DNA from: Lactobacillus kitasatonis DSM 16761 = JCM 1039
GTDB lineage: Bacteria; Bacillota; Bacilli; Lactobacillales; Lactobacillaceae
DNA: 64,000 bases
Reading direction: 5' to 3'
Assembly: GCF_000615285.1 (NCBI RefSeq)
Contig: NZ_BALU01000001.1
Coordinates: 1 to 64,000, forward strand
Under the pieces are notes generated by a model, which was not told where the DNA came from, did no database searches, and worked only from the letters and a program-made list of their open reading frames with translations. Positions 53,899 to 64,000 of the stretch are shown in pieces (within the stretch, counting starts at the first letter, position 1; the number at the start of each line of letters is the position of its first letter). The position numbers and the translations under genes were made by a program.

Positions 53899-55472
53899 TT
53901 ATTTTCTAAAGTGTTCTTTTTGACCTTCTAATTCATTGATTACATTTTGAGCAACAACGATATCAGATGGGTATGGAGTGTTTATACCACGAATCTTTTG
54001 GAAGGCATCTGCACCCTTACCGCAGATTAAAACAACGTCATCTGGGCCAGCCATTGCAATAGCATCGTGGATAGCTTCTTACGGTCTAATTCGATAGTAA
54101 CATCACACTTAGAGTGGTCAATGCCTGAATCGATTTCTTCAGCAATTGACTTAGGATCTTCAAAGCCTGGGTCGTCAGTGGTCAAAAATGCCTTGTTTGC
54201 ATATGCAGTCAAACTTTCACTGAAACCCGGACGACGTGAAACGCCCTTGTCACCAGGAGCACCTACAACAACGATAATTTTAGGGTTGTCGAATTCATTT
54301 TGCATAAAGCTCATCAAAGCCATCATTGAAGCCTTGTTGTGAGCGTAGTCAACAACAACCATACCGTGACTCTTAGTTCTTTCAGTTTGCATACGACCTG
54401 GGATAGTCACGTCGCGGATACCCTTAGCACATTGATCATGGTTAAGGCCGGCAAGACCAGCACCGATAATTGCGGCAGTACCGTTTGATTCGTTGAAGTC
54501 ACCTAACATCTTCAAAGTGTAATCACCGTTGATAGGTAACTTCTTAGCCTTATCACTTGCGCAGTAAAGCTTGAAGCGAGTTTCCTTCATATCCAATTCT
54601 TGTGAAGCAAATCTAAAGTCGATTGGCACCTTCAAATCTGGATTTTCGAAGTCTTCTCTAGCAAACAAGTAGATGCTGTCTGGGTTAGTAGTGGTTGTAG
54701 CTGCTGCGTAAATTTCATCAAAGTGGGCGGTTTCCGCATTGATAATACATTTACGTGAGTTAACCATTAATTGAAGCTTGCAGTGTAAGTAGTCTGCAAA
54801 GTTAGGGTGTTCGTTTGGTCCAATGTGGTCTGGACTGATGTTCAAGAAGAAGCCTAAGTCATAAGTTAAACCAAAGACGCGGTTCTTCTTGTAAGCTTGG
54901 CTAGATACTTCCATTACCAAGTGAGTCATACCGTTATCTACGGCAGTACGCATGTCACGGAACAAGTCCAAACTTTCTGGCGTGGTCAAACTTGACTTGA
55001 AGCTGTCTTCTGGCTTAGGACCAACAACGTCATTAACTGAAGAAATTAAAGCAGTCTTGCCGCCGTTAGCTTGGTCAAGCATCCCCTTCAAGAAGTATGC
55101 GGAAGTAGTCTTACCCTTAGTACCAGTGAAGGCTACAACGTATAAATCATCTTGTGGGAAACGGAAGAATGCGGCTGAGAGCAATGCCATTGCCTTTGAT
55201 ACATCACGAACGATTAACGCGTGCATACCTTTGCCTTCAGGATAAGGTTGTTCAGCAACGTAACAAATAGCACCATTATCTTTAGCCATTGATAAATAAG
55301 TTGGTCTAAAGCCTGCACCCTTGCAGAAAAATAGTGTGTTAGTTTGGATATCACGTGAGTCGTAAGAAACGTAATCCATCTTAGTAGCTACAGTGTCTTG
55401 AACTGCGCTTGATTTGAGCAAGTGGTGCTCTTTTAAAATTAATATACAGGTATTTAAAGAAATACTCATCAT
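53899..55472 (-). pseudogene. murE: UDP-MurNAc-tripeptide synthetase MurE (L-Lys type), frameshifted
   Basis: Mur ligase: ATP loop FTGTKGKTTSAYF (about 114-126), central MEVSSQA, C-terminal domain with YAHNKASM and GAPGDKGVSRRPGF. The specificity motif reads DDPGFEDP, not DNPR, so L-Lys and not mDAP is expected. The frame breaks at 54078: AAGAAG should read AAGGAAG, restoring DRKEAIHDAIAMAGPDDVVL to a stop at 53899; about 524 residues. MurE is normally essential, so this shift is probably a sequence error. Confidence 0.9.
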
Positions 55473-55517
55473 TTTCTCCTCGTTGTACTAATACATTCAG
55501 TCAAAATTATAACACAG

Positions 55518-56671
55518 CTAGTGCTTACTTGGCGCTTTCTTAGGATCAAGTGGCAAGCGAATTATAAAACTGGTCCAGTTTTTATCTGATTGGCAACGAA
55601 TTGTACCATGGTGCAAATCAACTACACTCTTGGTAATTGAAAGTCCCAATCCAGTACCACCAGTTTTTGTATTACGGGAAGTTTCGACACGGTAGAAACG
55701 CTCGAAAATCTTGCTCTGTGATTCTTTAGGAATTGGCTCACCATTATTTTCAACCCGCAATTTCACTTCGCGCTTATTGACTAAATTAGCAACCAACTTA
55801 ATCTTGGTAGCTCCCGTACCATACTTGAATGCATTAGAAATTAAATTGTTATATACTCGCACTAATTTTTCGGCATCAGCTGTATTGTTAAGTCCTTAGG
55901 TCTGGCTTCGATTTCAATTTCAATACCTTTTTTCTCAGCTTCAAGTTCAAACCCTGCAGCGACCTGTTCCAGCATTGAATAAATATGTAATCTGGCCAAA
56001 TTCAGCTTCGTATTAGTTGATTTTAATGTTGAATATTCAAACAAATCATTGGCCAGTGACTTCATTTGTTCTGCCTTAGTGTACGCAATATTAATATATT
56101 TTTGTTGGTCTTCAGGTGAAGTAACTCCATTTTTTAACAGACCCAAGTAACCAATAATTGAAGTCAGTGGCGTTCTAATATCGTGCGAAACGTTGGTAAT
56201 CAGTTCATCCTTAGATTGCTCAATTGCCCGTTCCTCATTGATGGAATGCACGGTACTGTCAACCAAGGAGTTAATTGAATCAACTACACGCTGCAATTCA
56301 GGAAGTACTCTAAAGTTAATTCGGTGATCAAAGTGGCCATTGGCAATATAATGCAGCTCCAAAATTACGTGACGCAGCTGCATTTGGTGATATCTTCTGA
56401 TTAAACGCCAATACAAAACGACCAAATCACCGATTCCCATCAAAATGATGAAAATATTTTGCCATGACCATAAATGATAACCACCTGCGAAGGTCATCGT
56501 CTTTTTCAAAAAGTAGATGCCATTAACCAAGCTCTCATCCTGCAAAATAGCTAGGTGGATCAAAATAATTATTGATAGATTTAACAAAAGCAGAAGGATG
56601 ACCGTTACGACTCCTTCTGCAAATAATTCGCTCTTTTCAGCGCCAGTTAACTTGACGCGTTCCTTTTTCAT
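55518..56671 (-). pseudogene. VanS-like sensor histidine kinase, frameshifted
   Basis: Two membrane segments (about 20-42 and 70-90), a short linker and a dimerisation box with His163 (NVSHDIRTPL). The ATPase domain has N box NNLISNAFKYG and GTGLGLSITKSVV. The frame breaks near 55880; adding one base gives ADAEKLVRVYNNLISNAFKY and one protein of about 384 residues. It overlaps nothing, and follows its regulator by 6 bases. Position before murE suggests a link to cell-wall stress. Confidence 0.85.
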
Positions 56672-56677
56672 TAACTA

Positions 56678-57364
56678 CTACGCCTCGACTTTGTATCCTA
56701 CGCCCCAAACAGTTTGAATAACATCTTCACCGCCAGTTGCCTTTTGAATCTTGTCACGAAGGTGTGATACGTGCACCATAACGGTCTTAGCAGAAACGAT
56801 TGATTCTTGTTGCCAAACACGTTCAAAGATTTCATCGGCAGAAAATACGCGGTTAGGGTGACTAGCCAAAAGGTAAAGAATACCGAATTCCAAAGCTGTC
56901 AATTGGATAGCCTTGTCATCAATTGTCTTTACTTCATGAGAATCACGGTTGATTACAAGTGGGCCAACTTCCAAGATATCTGGCTTTTCATCCTTAACTT
57001 GCTTTTGACTACGACGTAAAAGTGAACGTACTCTAGCCATAACTTCAAGTGGGTTAAATGGCTTAGATACGTAATCGTCGGCACCAGTGATCAAACCTTG
57101 AATCTTATCCATATCGCCAGTCTTAGCAGAAACAATGATAATTGGAATATCTGAATCTTTTCTAACTTCCTTAATTACTTCGATTCCGGACATGTTAGGC
57201 ATCATCACGTCTAAGATCATTAATGCAATGTCTGGTGTAGTAGTTAATTTAGTAATGGCTTCCTTGCCGCTGTATGCCGCAATAGGTTCATAGCCTTCGT
57301 TTTTCAAATATATGCTTAAAAGTTCAACGATTTCTTTATCATCATCAACAACTAAAATTTTCAC
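56678..57364 (-). CDS. OmpR/VanR-type response regulator
   Basis: 228 residues. Receiver with VVDDDKE at 5-11, phosphoacceptor Asp52 (LILDVMMP), Lys in YVSKPFNP; C-terminal winged helix (about 128-228) ending IQTVWGVGYKVE. First gene of the unit with the kinase at 55518-56671, murE and the racemase possibly following. Confidence 0.95.
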   Translation of the reverse strand: MKILVVDDDKEIVELLSIYLKNEGYEPIAAYSGKEAITKLTTTPDIALMILDVMMPNMSGIEVIKEVRKDSDIPIIIVSAKTGDMDKIQGLITGADDYVSKPFNPLEVMARVRSLLRRSQKQVKDEKPDILEVGPLVINRDSHEVKTIDDKAIQLTALEFGILYLLASHPNRVFSADEIFERVWQQESIVSAKTVMVHVSHLRDKIQKATGGEDVIQTVWGVGYKVEA

Positions 57365-57501
57365 GAGGAAACTTCCCCCTTCTCGTTCTTAATTATTTTA
57401 TCTCTCTTGTTTATTCTATATACAGTTTATCAAACCTTACGACTATTTTACTCAATTTTAAAGCAAAACGCCTAAGAACAAGGCTTTCTTTATTTTTTCA
57501 T

Positions 57502-57531
57502 AAAAAAAGAACCTGGAAATTCCAAGTTCTA
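57502..57531 (-). terminator. Rho-independent terminator of the ABC exporter operon
   Basis: AGAACTTGGAA pairs with TTCCAGGTTCT on the minus strand, then seven T. Confidence 0.9.
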
Positions 57532-57545
57532 ATTTATTTAGCTTA

Positions 57546-59414
57546 TTATTGGATCTCTTTCTTACCAGTGTAGAGCTCATAGTAGTAGCCCTTCTGCTTC
57601 AAAAGTTCCTCGTGATTACCACGTTCAATGATATGACCATGATCAAGAACCAAGATCAAATCTGAGTTAACAATAGTTGATAAACGGTGGGCAATAACGA
57701 AACTTGTACGTCCAGCAAGCAAGTTATCCATACCAGCTTGAACCATCTTTTCAGTTCTAGTATCGATGCTTGATGTAGCTTCATCCAAGATCATTACCGG
57801 CTCATCGGCAATCATTGCCCGGGCAATACTGAGCAGCTGCATTTGTCCTTGTGACAAATCACCGCCATCACCATCAATCACAGTTTGGTAGCCATGATCA
57901 AGGTCATGGATAAATTCATCGGCGTGAGACAACTTGGCCGCTTGGTAGACATCATCATCGCTAGCTTCTGGATTACCGAAGCGAATATTATCCATAATCG
58001 TACCAGTAAACAGGTGTGTTTCCTGCAAAACGATTGATAATGACTGACGCAAGTCGTCCTTTTTAATATTCTTGATTGGAATACCATCATAAGTAATCGT
58101 GCCTGAATCAATTTCATAGAAACGGTTAAGCATGTTTGAAATGGTGGTCTTACCAGCACCAGTTTCACCAACTAAAGCTACTTTCATACCTGGCTTAGCA
58201 TCAATTGAAATGTCGTGCAAAATTTGGTGTTCTGGCACATAACTGAAGTTAACGTGATCAAAGACAATATGACCGCGAACTGGAACCTTTTTAATTGAGC
58301 CATCTTTTTGTGGGACATTCCAATTCCAGTTACTGCCGACTTCGTCACCTTTAGAAATAGTAACTGTACCATCATCTGGTTCTGAAGCTTGATCTTCCAA
58401 ATTGAAGATTCTTTCGGCACCAGCCAAGGCAATAACGATTGAGTTCAATTGTTGTGAAATTTGGGCAATAGGCATACTGAACTGTCTTGATAATTGCAAG
58501 AATGAACCAATAGCACCAAGTGAAAGTGGAGCCCAACGGTTAATCGCAACAGCACCACCAATAAAGGCAATCAATACGTAAAGCAAGTTACCAATGTTAC
58601 CCATGATTGGGAAAAGAACAGTTGCGTAAGTGTTAGCTCTACCTGAAGCTTGACGTAATTCTTCGTTGTACTTGTCAAAACCAGCTTTTGATTCTGGTTC
58701 GTGGCTGAAGACCTTGATAACCTTCAAACCATTAAGCATTTCTTCGTTATAACCGTTAATTTGACCAAGCTTCTTTTGTTGAATTTGGAAGTAGTGACCT
58801 GATCTAGCAGTAAGGTAACGAACAATCCCGATTGACAACGCAAAGATGATGAATGAGAAGAGTGTTAATTGCCAACTCAAACTAAACATCGCACATACAA
58901 CGAATAGCAAACTCAAGGCTGAGTTAGTAAATTGTGGGATTGATTGTGAAATCATCTGCATCAAGGTATCAATATCGTTGGTGTAACGCGACATGATATC
59001 ACCAAATTCATTTTGGTCAAAGTATGAAATTGGCAAACTCTCCATGTGCGTAAACATTTCGTTACGAACACGATATTGTACTTTTTGAGCTAAGACACCC
59101 ATTAACATGTTAAAGAGGTAGTTGGAAAGAAAACCAATAGCATAAATACCAAACATTACCGCAATGGCCGTTTCCAATGGACCATAGTTTGGCACCTTTT
59201 CTCTAGTTAATGGAACAATGTAGTTGTTAATCAAACGCTCAATAAAGAGTGAACCGATAACGTTGCTGGCTGCTGCCAAGACAATCGTAATCATGGAAAT
59301 GATGAGCATCCACGGACTAGTCTTCGCAATCAGCTTAAGCAAGCGGCCCAAAGTTTTCATTCTGTGACCATTAGCTTGATCTTTATTTTCTAAAGCTTTA
59401 TCCAAATTGCTCAC
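57546..59414 (-). CDS. ABC exporter half (ATPase-permease fusion), larger subunit
   Basis: 622 residues, start GTG at 59414. Six membrane segments (1-330) are followed by an ABC domain with Walker A GETGAGKTT, signature LSQGQMQLL and Walker B PVMILDEATSSIDTRT. An insert at about 350-385 (EVGSNWNWNVPQKDGS) precedes Walker A. With the 59415-61138 protein it forms a heterodimeric exporter of the multidrug LmrCD/YheHI type; start and stop codons adjoin. Confidence 0.9.
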   Translation of the reverse strand: MSNLDKALENKDQANGHRMKTLGRLLKLIAKTSPWMLIISMITIVLAAASNVIGSLFIERLINNYIVPLTREKVPNYGPLETAIAVMFGIYAIGFLSNYLFNMLMGVLAQKVQYRVRNEMFTHMESLPISYFDQNEFGDIMSRYTNDIDTLMQMISQSIPQFTNSALSLLFVVCAMFSLSWQLTLFSFIIFALSIGIVRYLTARSGHYFQIQQKKLGQINGYNEEMLNGLKVIKVFSHEPESKAGFDKYNEELRQASGRANTYATVLFPIMGNIGNLLYVLIAFIGGAVAINRWAPLSLGAIGSFLQLSRQFSMPIAQISQQLNSIVIALAGAERIFNLEDQASEPDDGTVTISKGDEVGSNWNWNVPQKDGSIKKVPVRGHIVFDHVNFSYVPEHQILHDISIDAKPGMKVALVGETGAGKTTISNMLNRFYEIDSGTITYDGIPIKNIKKDDLRQSLSIVLQETHLFTGTIMDNIRFGNPEASDDDVYQAAKLSHADEFIHDLDHGYQTVIDGDGGDLSQGQMQLLSIARAMIADEPVMILDEATSSIDTRTEKMVQAGMDNLLAGRTSFVIAHRLSTIVNSDLILVLDHGHIIERGNHEELLKQKGYYYELYTGKKEIQ

Positions 59415-61138
59415 CTACTTTCCTTGTTCTTCTTGGAACTTAGCGATTGAACTGTAAAGCTCGTTAGTCTTCATCAATTCTTCATGCGTTCCAATATCTT
59501 GAATCTTACCGTGGTTCATAACGATGATCCGATCGGCGTCTTTAATTGAGACAATTCTCTGAGAATGATGATCTTGGTCGTATCTGGCATGTCTTTAGCA
59601 AGTGACGTTCTAATTTCACGTTCCGTGCTAGTATCAACAGCTGAGGTTGAATCATCCAAGATCAAAATCTTAGGGTTCTTTAACAAGGCTCTGGCAATAG
59701 TAATTCTTTGCTTTTGCCCACCTGAAACGTTGTTACCGCCTTGTTCGATCATTGTGTCGTAGCCATCTGGCATTTCACGGATAAAGCCATCAGCATGCGC
59801 AATCTTAGCCGCCGCAACAACTTGTTCGTCAGTGGCGTTTTCGTTACCCCACTTCAAGTTGTCCTTAACCGTACCGGTGAACAAAACGTTCTTTTGTAAG
59901 ACCATCGCAACGTTGTCACGCAAGGTCTTTAAGTCGTATGACTTAACGTTATGTCCCGCAACGCGAACGGCACCAGACGTTACATCATAAAGACGTGGAA
60001 TCATTGAAACCAAGGTTGATTTAGATGAACCCGTTTCACCGATGATCCCAATTGTTTCACCTGGATGGATCCGCAAGTTGATATCATCAAGAGCATCAGT
60101 TTTATCAGCTGGTTCATACTTAAAGCTAACGTGGTCGAAAATAACTTCACCGTTAGTCAAACGCTTAAGTGGCTTCTTAGGATTTTCAATAGTTGGTTCT
60201 TCAGTGATTACAGAAGCGATACGACGACCACTAGCACCTGAAATAACCAACTGGGTGGTAATCATAGCCAAAATGTTCAAACTGAATAAAACTGAGTTTG
60301 AGTACGTAAACATTGAAATAAGTTGACCAGTTTGTAAGCTACCGCCAACAATTTCTCTAGCACCAAACCAGCAAATTGCCAAAGTTGAAATATTCAAAAC
60401 GGCTGCAACCACTAAAGCGTTTAAAGACATAATCTTTTGAGCAGTTGCGAATAATTTGTAAATAAGGCCTGATGACTTTTCAAATTTTTCGATTTGTGGC
60501 TTTTCTTGAACGTAAGTCTTAACTTCACGAATACCACGTACATTTTCACGAACCACTTGGTTCATGCGGTCATATCCTCTAAAAATCTTAGGGAAATATG
60601 GGTAAGCCGATCTAATAATTAAGCCTAAGGCAATTGCAAAAATTGGTCCTAATACTAAGAAAATAAGTGACAAGCGTGGACTGATAATCACAGACATGAT
60701 AATTGAAACGATGAACATCATTGGCGCTCTAACAGCGATTCTGATCAACATTTGGTAAGCCAATTGCACGTTGTTAACGTCAGTTGTCAAACGCGTAACC
60801 AAACTGGCACTTGAAAAGTGATCGATGTTTTCGAATGAATAATCCTGCATGTGATAGAACATGTCCTTACGCAAGTTAGCCGCGAAACCAGCAGCTGCAT
60901 GGGCAGAAACATAACTGGCACTTGCACCTAATGCTAATGAAATGATTGTCAATACAAACAAAATCAAGCCTAGCTTACTAATGTAGGCCATGTTTCCCTT
61001 CATAATTCCGTTATCGATCAAAATACCAACTAAATATGGAATCAGCATTTCAATAATAACTTCACCAATAACGAATACTGGTGAGAGCAGCGACAATTTT
61101 TTATATTGTCGAATCGATTGGCTCAATGTTTTGACCAT
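59415..61138 (-). pseudogene. ABC exporter half, smaller subunit, frameshifted
   Basis: Six membrane segments, then Walker A GETGSSKST, signature VSGGQKQR and Walker B ILILDDSTSAVDTS. The Asp after LILDD in place of Glu marks the degenerate site of a heterodimeric exporter. The frame breaks at 59564-59565; a third T restores TKIIISQRIVSIKDADRIIV and runs to a stop at 59415, giving about 574 residues. Partner: 57546-59414. Confidence 0.9.
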
Positions 61139-61172
61139 ATAAAACCACCCTTCTATTTTTATGCATTCTCGT

Positions 61173-61203
61173 AAAAAAAGATAAATGGACTATTCCATTT
61201 ATC
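61173..61203 (-). terminator. Bidirectional Rho-independent terminator
   Basis: AGATAAATGGA/TCCATTTATCT stem with a 3-base loop, flanked by A and T runs; it ends the ychF-DUF1129 transcript. Confidence 0.9.
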
Positions 61204-61261
61204 TTTTTTATAGTTATCTAGTTTAGTATGTGCTTATTTTTTTAAAGAAGCAAGTTATTTG

Positions 61262-62047
61262 CTACTTGTGTTGTTGTGGATGAGAAGCAAATGAAGAACC
61301 GGTGATGTGGTAGTGTTGTCTAAATAAGTAACGTACACCGTAAGCAATTGCGGCAATTACGATATCAACAGCACCTGGTAATATTGGGTTGATCACACGG
61401 ATCGCTGGTAATGATAAAATCCAGATCCAAACAAACAATACGACGGCAATTCCCAAACCACTTAACAGTAATTTTGGCAAACCAATTCGTTGACCATTCT
61501 TTGGCATTACCCAGTCATTGTACTTAACCATGAAGACACCCATCAAGATACCAACACTGGCTAAGGTCAAAATACCCATTTGAGAATTATTTTGAGCTTT
61601 ACTATTGTTTTCAAACAAGGCAATGACACCAAATAAACCAACGAAGATCGCTAAGTAGAGAAGTGCACCATCAACAGCACGTTGCCAGAATGGAGTTTCT
61701 ACTGGTTTTTGATGTGGGTGAAGCATTTCTTCAGCCTTAATTTGTGGTGAAGCCATGTAAAGACCGTTAGCTGGTTGACCATGACGTTGCGCAATTACGA
61801 TTTCACTAAGCAAACCGTCAGTCATTGTAACTGCTTCTTCACGTGAAAGTGAACCTTGACGTTGCAATTCTTTTTCCAAGCGGAAAACGTAATCTTGGTT
61901 CTTGTTGCTTAACTTTTGACGGAGAGCTTTGGGATCTTCATTCTTTAATTCTTCGTCTTTAGCGTCAACTTCAGACTTCTTCTTTAATTTTTCTTGCTTT
62001 TCAGCATTAATATTTGAATTATTCTTTTCTTGCTCTTTTTCAGCCAT
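61262..62047 (-). CDS. DUF1129 family membrane protein
   Basis: 261 residues. Charged N-terminus (Glu/Lys-rich to residue 45), cytoplasmic stretch NKNQDYVFRLEKELQRQGSL to about 120, then four membrane segments. The family is common next to ychF and parB in lactobacilli. The function is unknown. It follows ychF by 8 bases. Confidence 0.85.
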   Translation of the reverse strand: MAEKEQEKNNSNINAEKQEKLKKKSEVDAKDEELKNEDPKALRQKLSNKNQDYVFRLEKELQRQGSLSREEAVTMTDGLLSEIVIAQRHGQPANGLYMASPQIKAEEMLHPHQKPVETPFWQRAVDGALLYLAIFVGLFGVIALFENNSKAQNNSQMGILTLASVGILMGVFMVKYNDWVMPKNGQRIGLPKLLLSGLGIAVVLFVWIWILSLPAIRVINPILPGAVDIVIAAIAYGVRYLFRQHYHITGSSFASHPQQHK

Positions 62048-62055
62048 TCTTACTC

Positions 62056-63156
62056 CTAGACGTTAAATCTGAATTCGATAATGTCACCGTCTTGAACCAC
62101 GTAGTCCTTACCTTCAAGACGAAGCCTACCTGCTTCCTTAACCTTTTGCATAGTTTCAAGTTTGTCTAAGTCGTCGAATGAAACAACTTCGGCACGAATG
62201 AAACCACGTTCAAAGTCTGAGTGAATAATACCAGCAACTTGAGGAGCCTTCATACCTTCGTGGAAAGTCCATGCACGAGTTTCAGGACCACCAGCAGTGA
62301 AGAATGTTCTAAGACCTAAAATGTGATAAGCGGCACGAATCAAACGGTCCAAACCTGGTTCCTTAACGCCTTCCATTTCAAGCATTTCCTTCTTTTCATC
62401 GCCGTCAAGACCAGCAATTTGTTCTTCGGCAGATGCAGAAATACCCAAAGCTTCAGCATGTTCCTTTTCAGCGTGCTTCTTAACGATTTGGAAGTACTTG
62501 TCGCTTTCTGGGTCAGCCATTGAGCTTTCAGCGATGTTAGCAACGTAAATAACTGGCTTAGCAGTCAAAAGGAATAGCCCCTTAACAATCTTTTGTTCAT
62601 CCTTGTTAAAGTCGATTGAACGAGCTGCGTTACCTTCTTCAAGGACTGGCTTAAGCTTTTCAAGTACAGCCATTTCAGCCTTAGCTTCCTTATCGCCTTG
62701 TTGAGCAACCTTCTTTACTTTACCGATACGCTTGTTAACAGCGTCAAGGTCAGCAATGGCAAGTTCCAAGTTGATAGTGTTGATATCTTCTTCTGGGTCA
62801 ACTTTACCAGTAACTGAAGTAATGTTGTCGTCATCGAAAGCACGTACTACGTGAACGATTGCATCAGTTTGACGAATGTTTTCAAGGAACTTGTTACCAA
62901 GACCTTCACCCTTTGAAGCACCCTTTACCAAACCGGCAATATCGGTAAATTCAAAAGTAGTGTGAACAATCTTCTTAGCAGGAATCAATTCTTGGATTCT
63001 AGCTAAACGTTCGTCAGGAACTTCAACCATTCCGACGTTTGGTTCAATGGTGGCAAATGGGTAGTTGGCCATTTCGGCACCAGCCTTAGTAATTGCGTTG
63101 AACAAAGTTGACTTACCAACGTTTGGCAAACCAACAATACCAGCAGTTAATGACAT
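62056..63156 (-). CDS. ychF: Redox-regulated ATPase/GTPase YchF
   Basis: 366 residues, full length. G1 GLPNVGKST (7-15), G3 FTDIAGLVKGASKGEGLGN, TGS-like C-terminal domain with FFTAGGPETRAWTFHEG and YVVQDGDIIEFRFNV. YchF (OLA1 class) binds ATP in preference to GTP and associates with ribosomes and stress control. Second-last gene before DUF951 and parB in the origin-proximal cluster. Confidence 0.95.
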   Translation of the reverse strand: MSLTAGIVGLPNVGKSTLFNAITKAGAEMANYPFATIEPNVGMVEVPDERLARIQELIPAKKIVHTTFEFTDIAGLVKGASKGEGLGNKFLENIRQTDAIVHVVRAFDDDNITSVTGKVDPEEDINTINLELAIADLDAVNKRIGKVKKVAQQGDKEAKAEMAVLEKLKPVLEEGNAARSIDFNKDEQKIVKGLFLLTAKPVIYVANIAESSMADPESDKYFQIVKKHAEKEHAEALGISASAEEQIAGLDGDEKKEMLEMEGVKEPGLDRLIRAAYHILGLRTFFTAGGPETRAWTFHEGMKAPQVAGIIHSDFERGFIRAEVVSFDDLDKLETMQKVKEAGRLRLEGKDYVVQDGDIIEFRFNV

Positions 63157-63212
63157 TTGTTGTCCTCTTTTTCTAAAAATCTATTATTTTATATTTTTCT
63201 TACTTGTCTATT

Positions 63213-63476
63213 TTATCTAAAATTTGGGCGAGCGATACGATCTTTTGGCACATATTGTTCTTTTTTTGCATTAACCGGGTCATTAGCCTTGGTTAAAACC
63301 TTTTTTAACTTACGATTGAACTCGCTGCGTGGCATCATTACCATGTGTCCGCATCCCATGCACTTCAATTTAATATCTGCACCCATGCGCAAGATTTCCC
63401 AGTCGTTAGTTTGACAAGCATGGGGCTTCTTCATTTGAACCGTATCAGCCAAATTGTAGGAAATTTCTTTAATCAT
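63213..63476 (-). CDS. DUF951 family protein
   Basis: 87 residues. MKKPHACQTNDWEILRMGAD and CMGCGHMVMMPRSEFNRKLKK are the family signature; the Cys pairs suggest a zinc site. DUF951 genes regularly lie between parB and ychF. The start overlaps the parB stop by 8 bases (ATGATTAA), so translation is coupled. Confidence 0.9.
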   Translation of the reverse strand: MIKEISYNLADTVQMKKPHACQTNDWEILRMGADIKLKCMGCGHMVMMPRSEFNRKLKKVLTKANDPVNAKKEQYVPKDRIARPNFR

Positions 63477-64000
63477 CTAAATCAACACCTAACAGATCAA
63501 GAATTCTATTCAATTCATCAGCAGAAGCAAAATCGATTGAAAGATGTCCTTTACCCTTCTTCGTCTCAGAAATATTAACGTTTGAGCCGAATTTGTTTGA
63601 AAGTTGATTTTCACTTGCGCGAATAAATGCGGACTTTTTAACCGTCTTTTTTTGTGGCTTCTTCGCATTCATTTCGCTAACCAAAGCTTCAACCTTGCGA
63701 ACAGGCATCCCTTCCTTAGCTACTCGCTTAGCCAAGGCGTCGATTTTATCCTTATCCTTCAAACCCAAAAGAGTTCTGGCTTGTCCCATTGATAAATCAC
63801 CGTGTTGGAGCAAGCGCTTGGTCTTACTTGGCAAAGTAAGTAAACGCAAGTAGTTAGCAATATACGGACGAGACTTACCCATTCGCTTGGAAACTTCTTC
63901 TTGAGTCAAACCAAGATTCTTTTGAAGCATCTCGTAAGCTTGTGCTTCTTCAAGTGGAGTTAAATCTTCACGCTGCAAGTTTTCCAGCACTGCAACTTCC
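63469..64000 (-). CDS. parB: Chromosome partitioning protein ParB (Spo0J), partial
   Basis: C-terminal 174 residues or so; the frame is open to the right edge, where it reads EVAVLENLQREDLTPLEEAQ. HTH LTQEEVSKRMGKSRPYIANY and GDLSMGQARTLLGL are typical of the DNA-binding part, followed by a basic linker and the dimerisation end. It binds parS sites such as the one at 18359-18374 and loads SMC. The N-terminal CTPase domain lies outside the window. Confidence 0.95.
   Translation of the reverse strand, partial: EVAVLENLQREDLTPLEEAQAYEMLQKNLGLTQEEVSKRMGKSRPYIANYLRLLTLPSKTKRLLQHGDLSMGQARTLLGLKDKDKIDALAKRVAKEGMPVRKVEALVSEMNAKKPQKKTVKKSAFIRASENQLSNKFGSNVNISETKKGKGHLSIDFASADELNRILDLLGVDLDD

Noticed and set aside
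61835-61850. TTCTTCACGTGAAAGT as a second parS site
   Set aside because: Only 12 of 16 bases match, and it lies within conserved coding sequence of the DUF1129 gene (SLSREEAVT), so chance is likelier.

Overview
The window is a low-GC chromosome segment of a Lactobacillus of the acidophilus/helveticus/crispatus clade. The clade call rests on SLAP-type cell-wall domains, YSIRK-like signal peptides on large adhesins, three NlpC/P60 hydrolases, an LCP protein, an L-lactate oxidase, degenerate IS1182, IS66 and IS30 copies, and a class II bacteriocin-style regulatory system. It probably lies near the replication origin: parB (spo0J) runs off the right edge, and a 15/16 match to parS sits inside the pepF terminator. 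The species is not certain.

Layout. 1-4 kb: 5' part of a large adhesin and three secreted NlpC/P60 hydrolases. 4-10.3 kb: a guanylate-kinase-like protein, an O-antigen-ligase-like membrane protein, nrdI with an NrdF-like gene that has lost most metal ligands, and a C39-like peptidase. 10.3-10.5 kb: a GC-rich, highly structured candidate ncRNA with its own promoter and terminator. 10.5-22 kb: ThrE-type exporter halves, ABC-F ATPase, GNAT, DUF554, LCP, pepF, CPBP protease, lactate permease. 22-27.8 kb: secreted proteins, a Zn/Mn-type ABC operon beside an ArsR regulator, and a LytTR-DUF3021 pair. 28-34 kb: fruR-fruK-fruA operon and a NatAB-type ABC pair.

34-41 kb: an accessory block. A 43-aa double-glycine peptide overlaps an AgrC-like histidine kinase, which overlaps a LytTR response regulator. 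Downstream is a run of very small membrane proteins, a DUF2975 protein with an HTH partner, and upstream an archaeal-type ATPase. 41-47.8 kb: an IS graveyard around a second adhesin with 26-residue repeats, a MucBP-like region and SLAP repeats; a miniature element made of both ends of the ATPase locus lies at its right edge. 47.8-64 kb: GH31 alpha-glucosidase and L-lactate oxidase, both with perfect cre boxes, a possible bacteriocin immunity protein, murE with an aspartate/glutamate racemase (probably supplying D-Asp for the D-Asp cross-bridge), a VanRS-like two-component system, a heterodimeric ABC exporter, DUF1129, ychF, DUF951 and parB.

A general caution: about fifteen genes are broken by a single missing base, mostly in short homopolymers, including murE, which is normally essential. 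This looks like sequence or assembly error more than biological decay. Those genes are listed over their full reconstructed span with the shift position given. The exceptions that look truly decayed are the IS copies, the DUF4143 fragment and the DUF4767 gene. No tRNA, rRNA or CRISPR array was seen.
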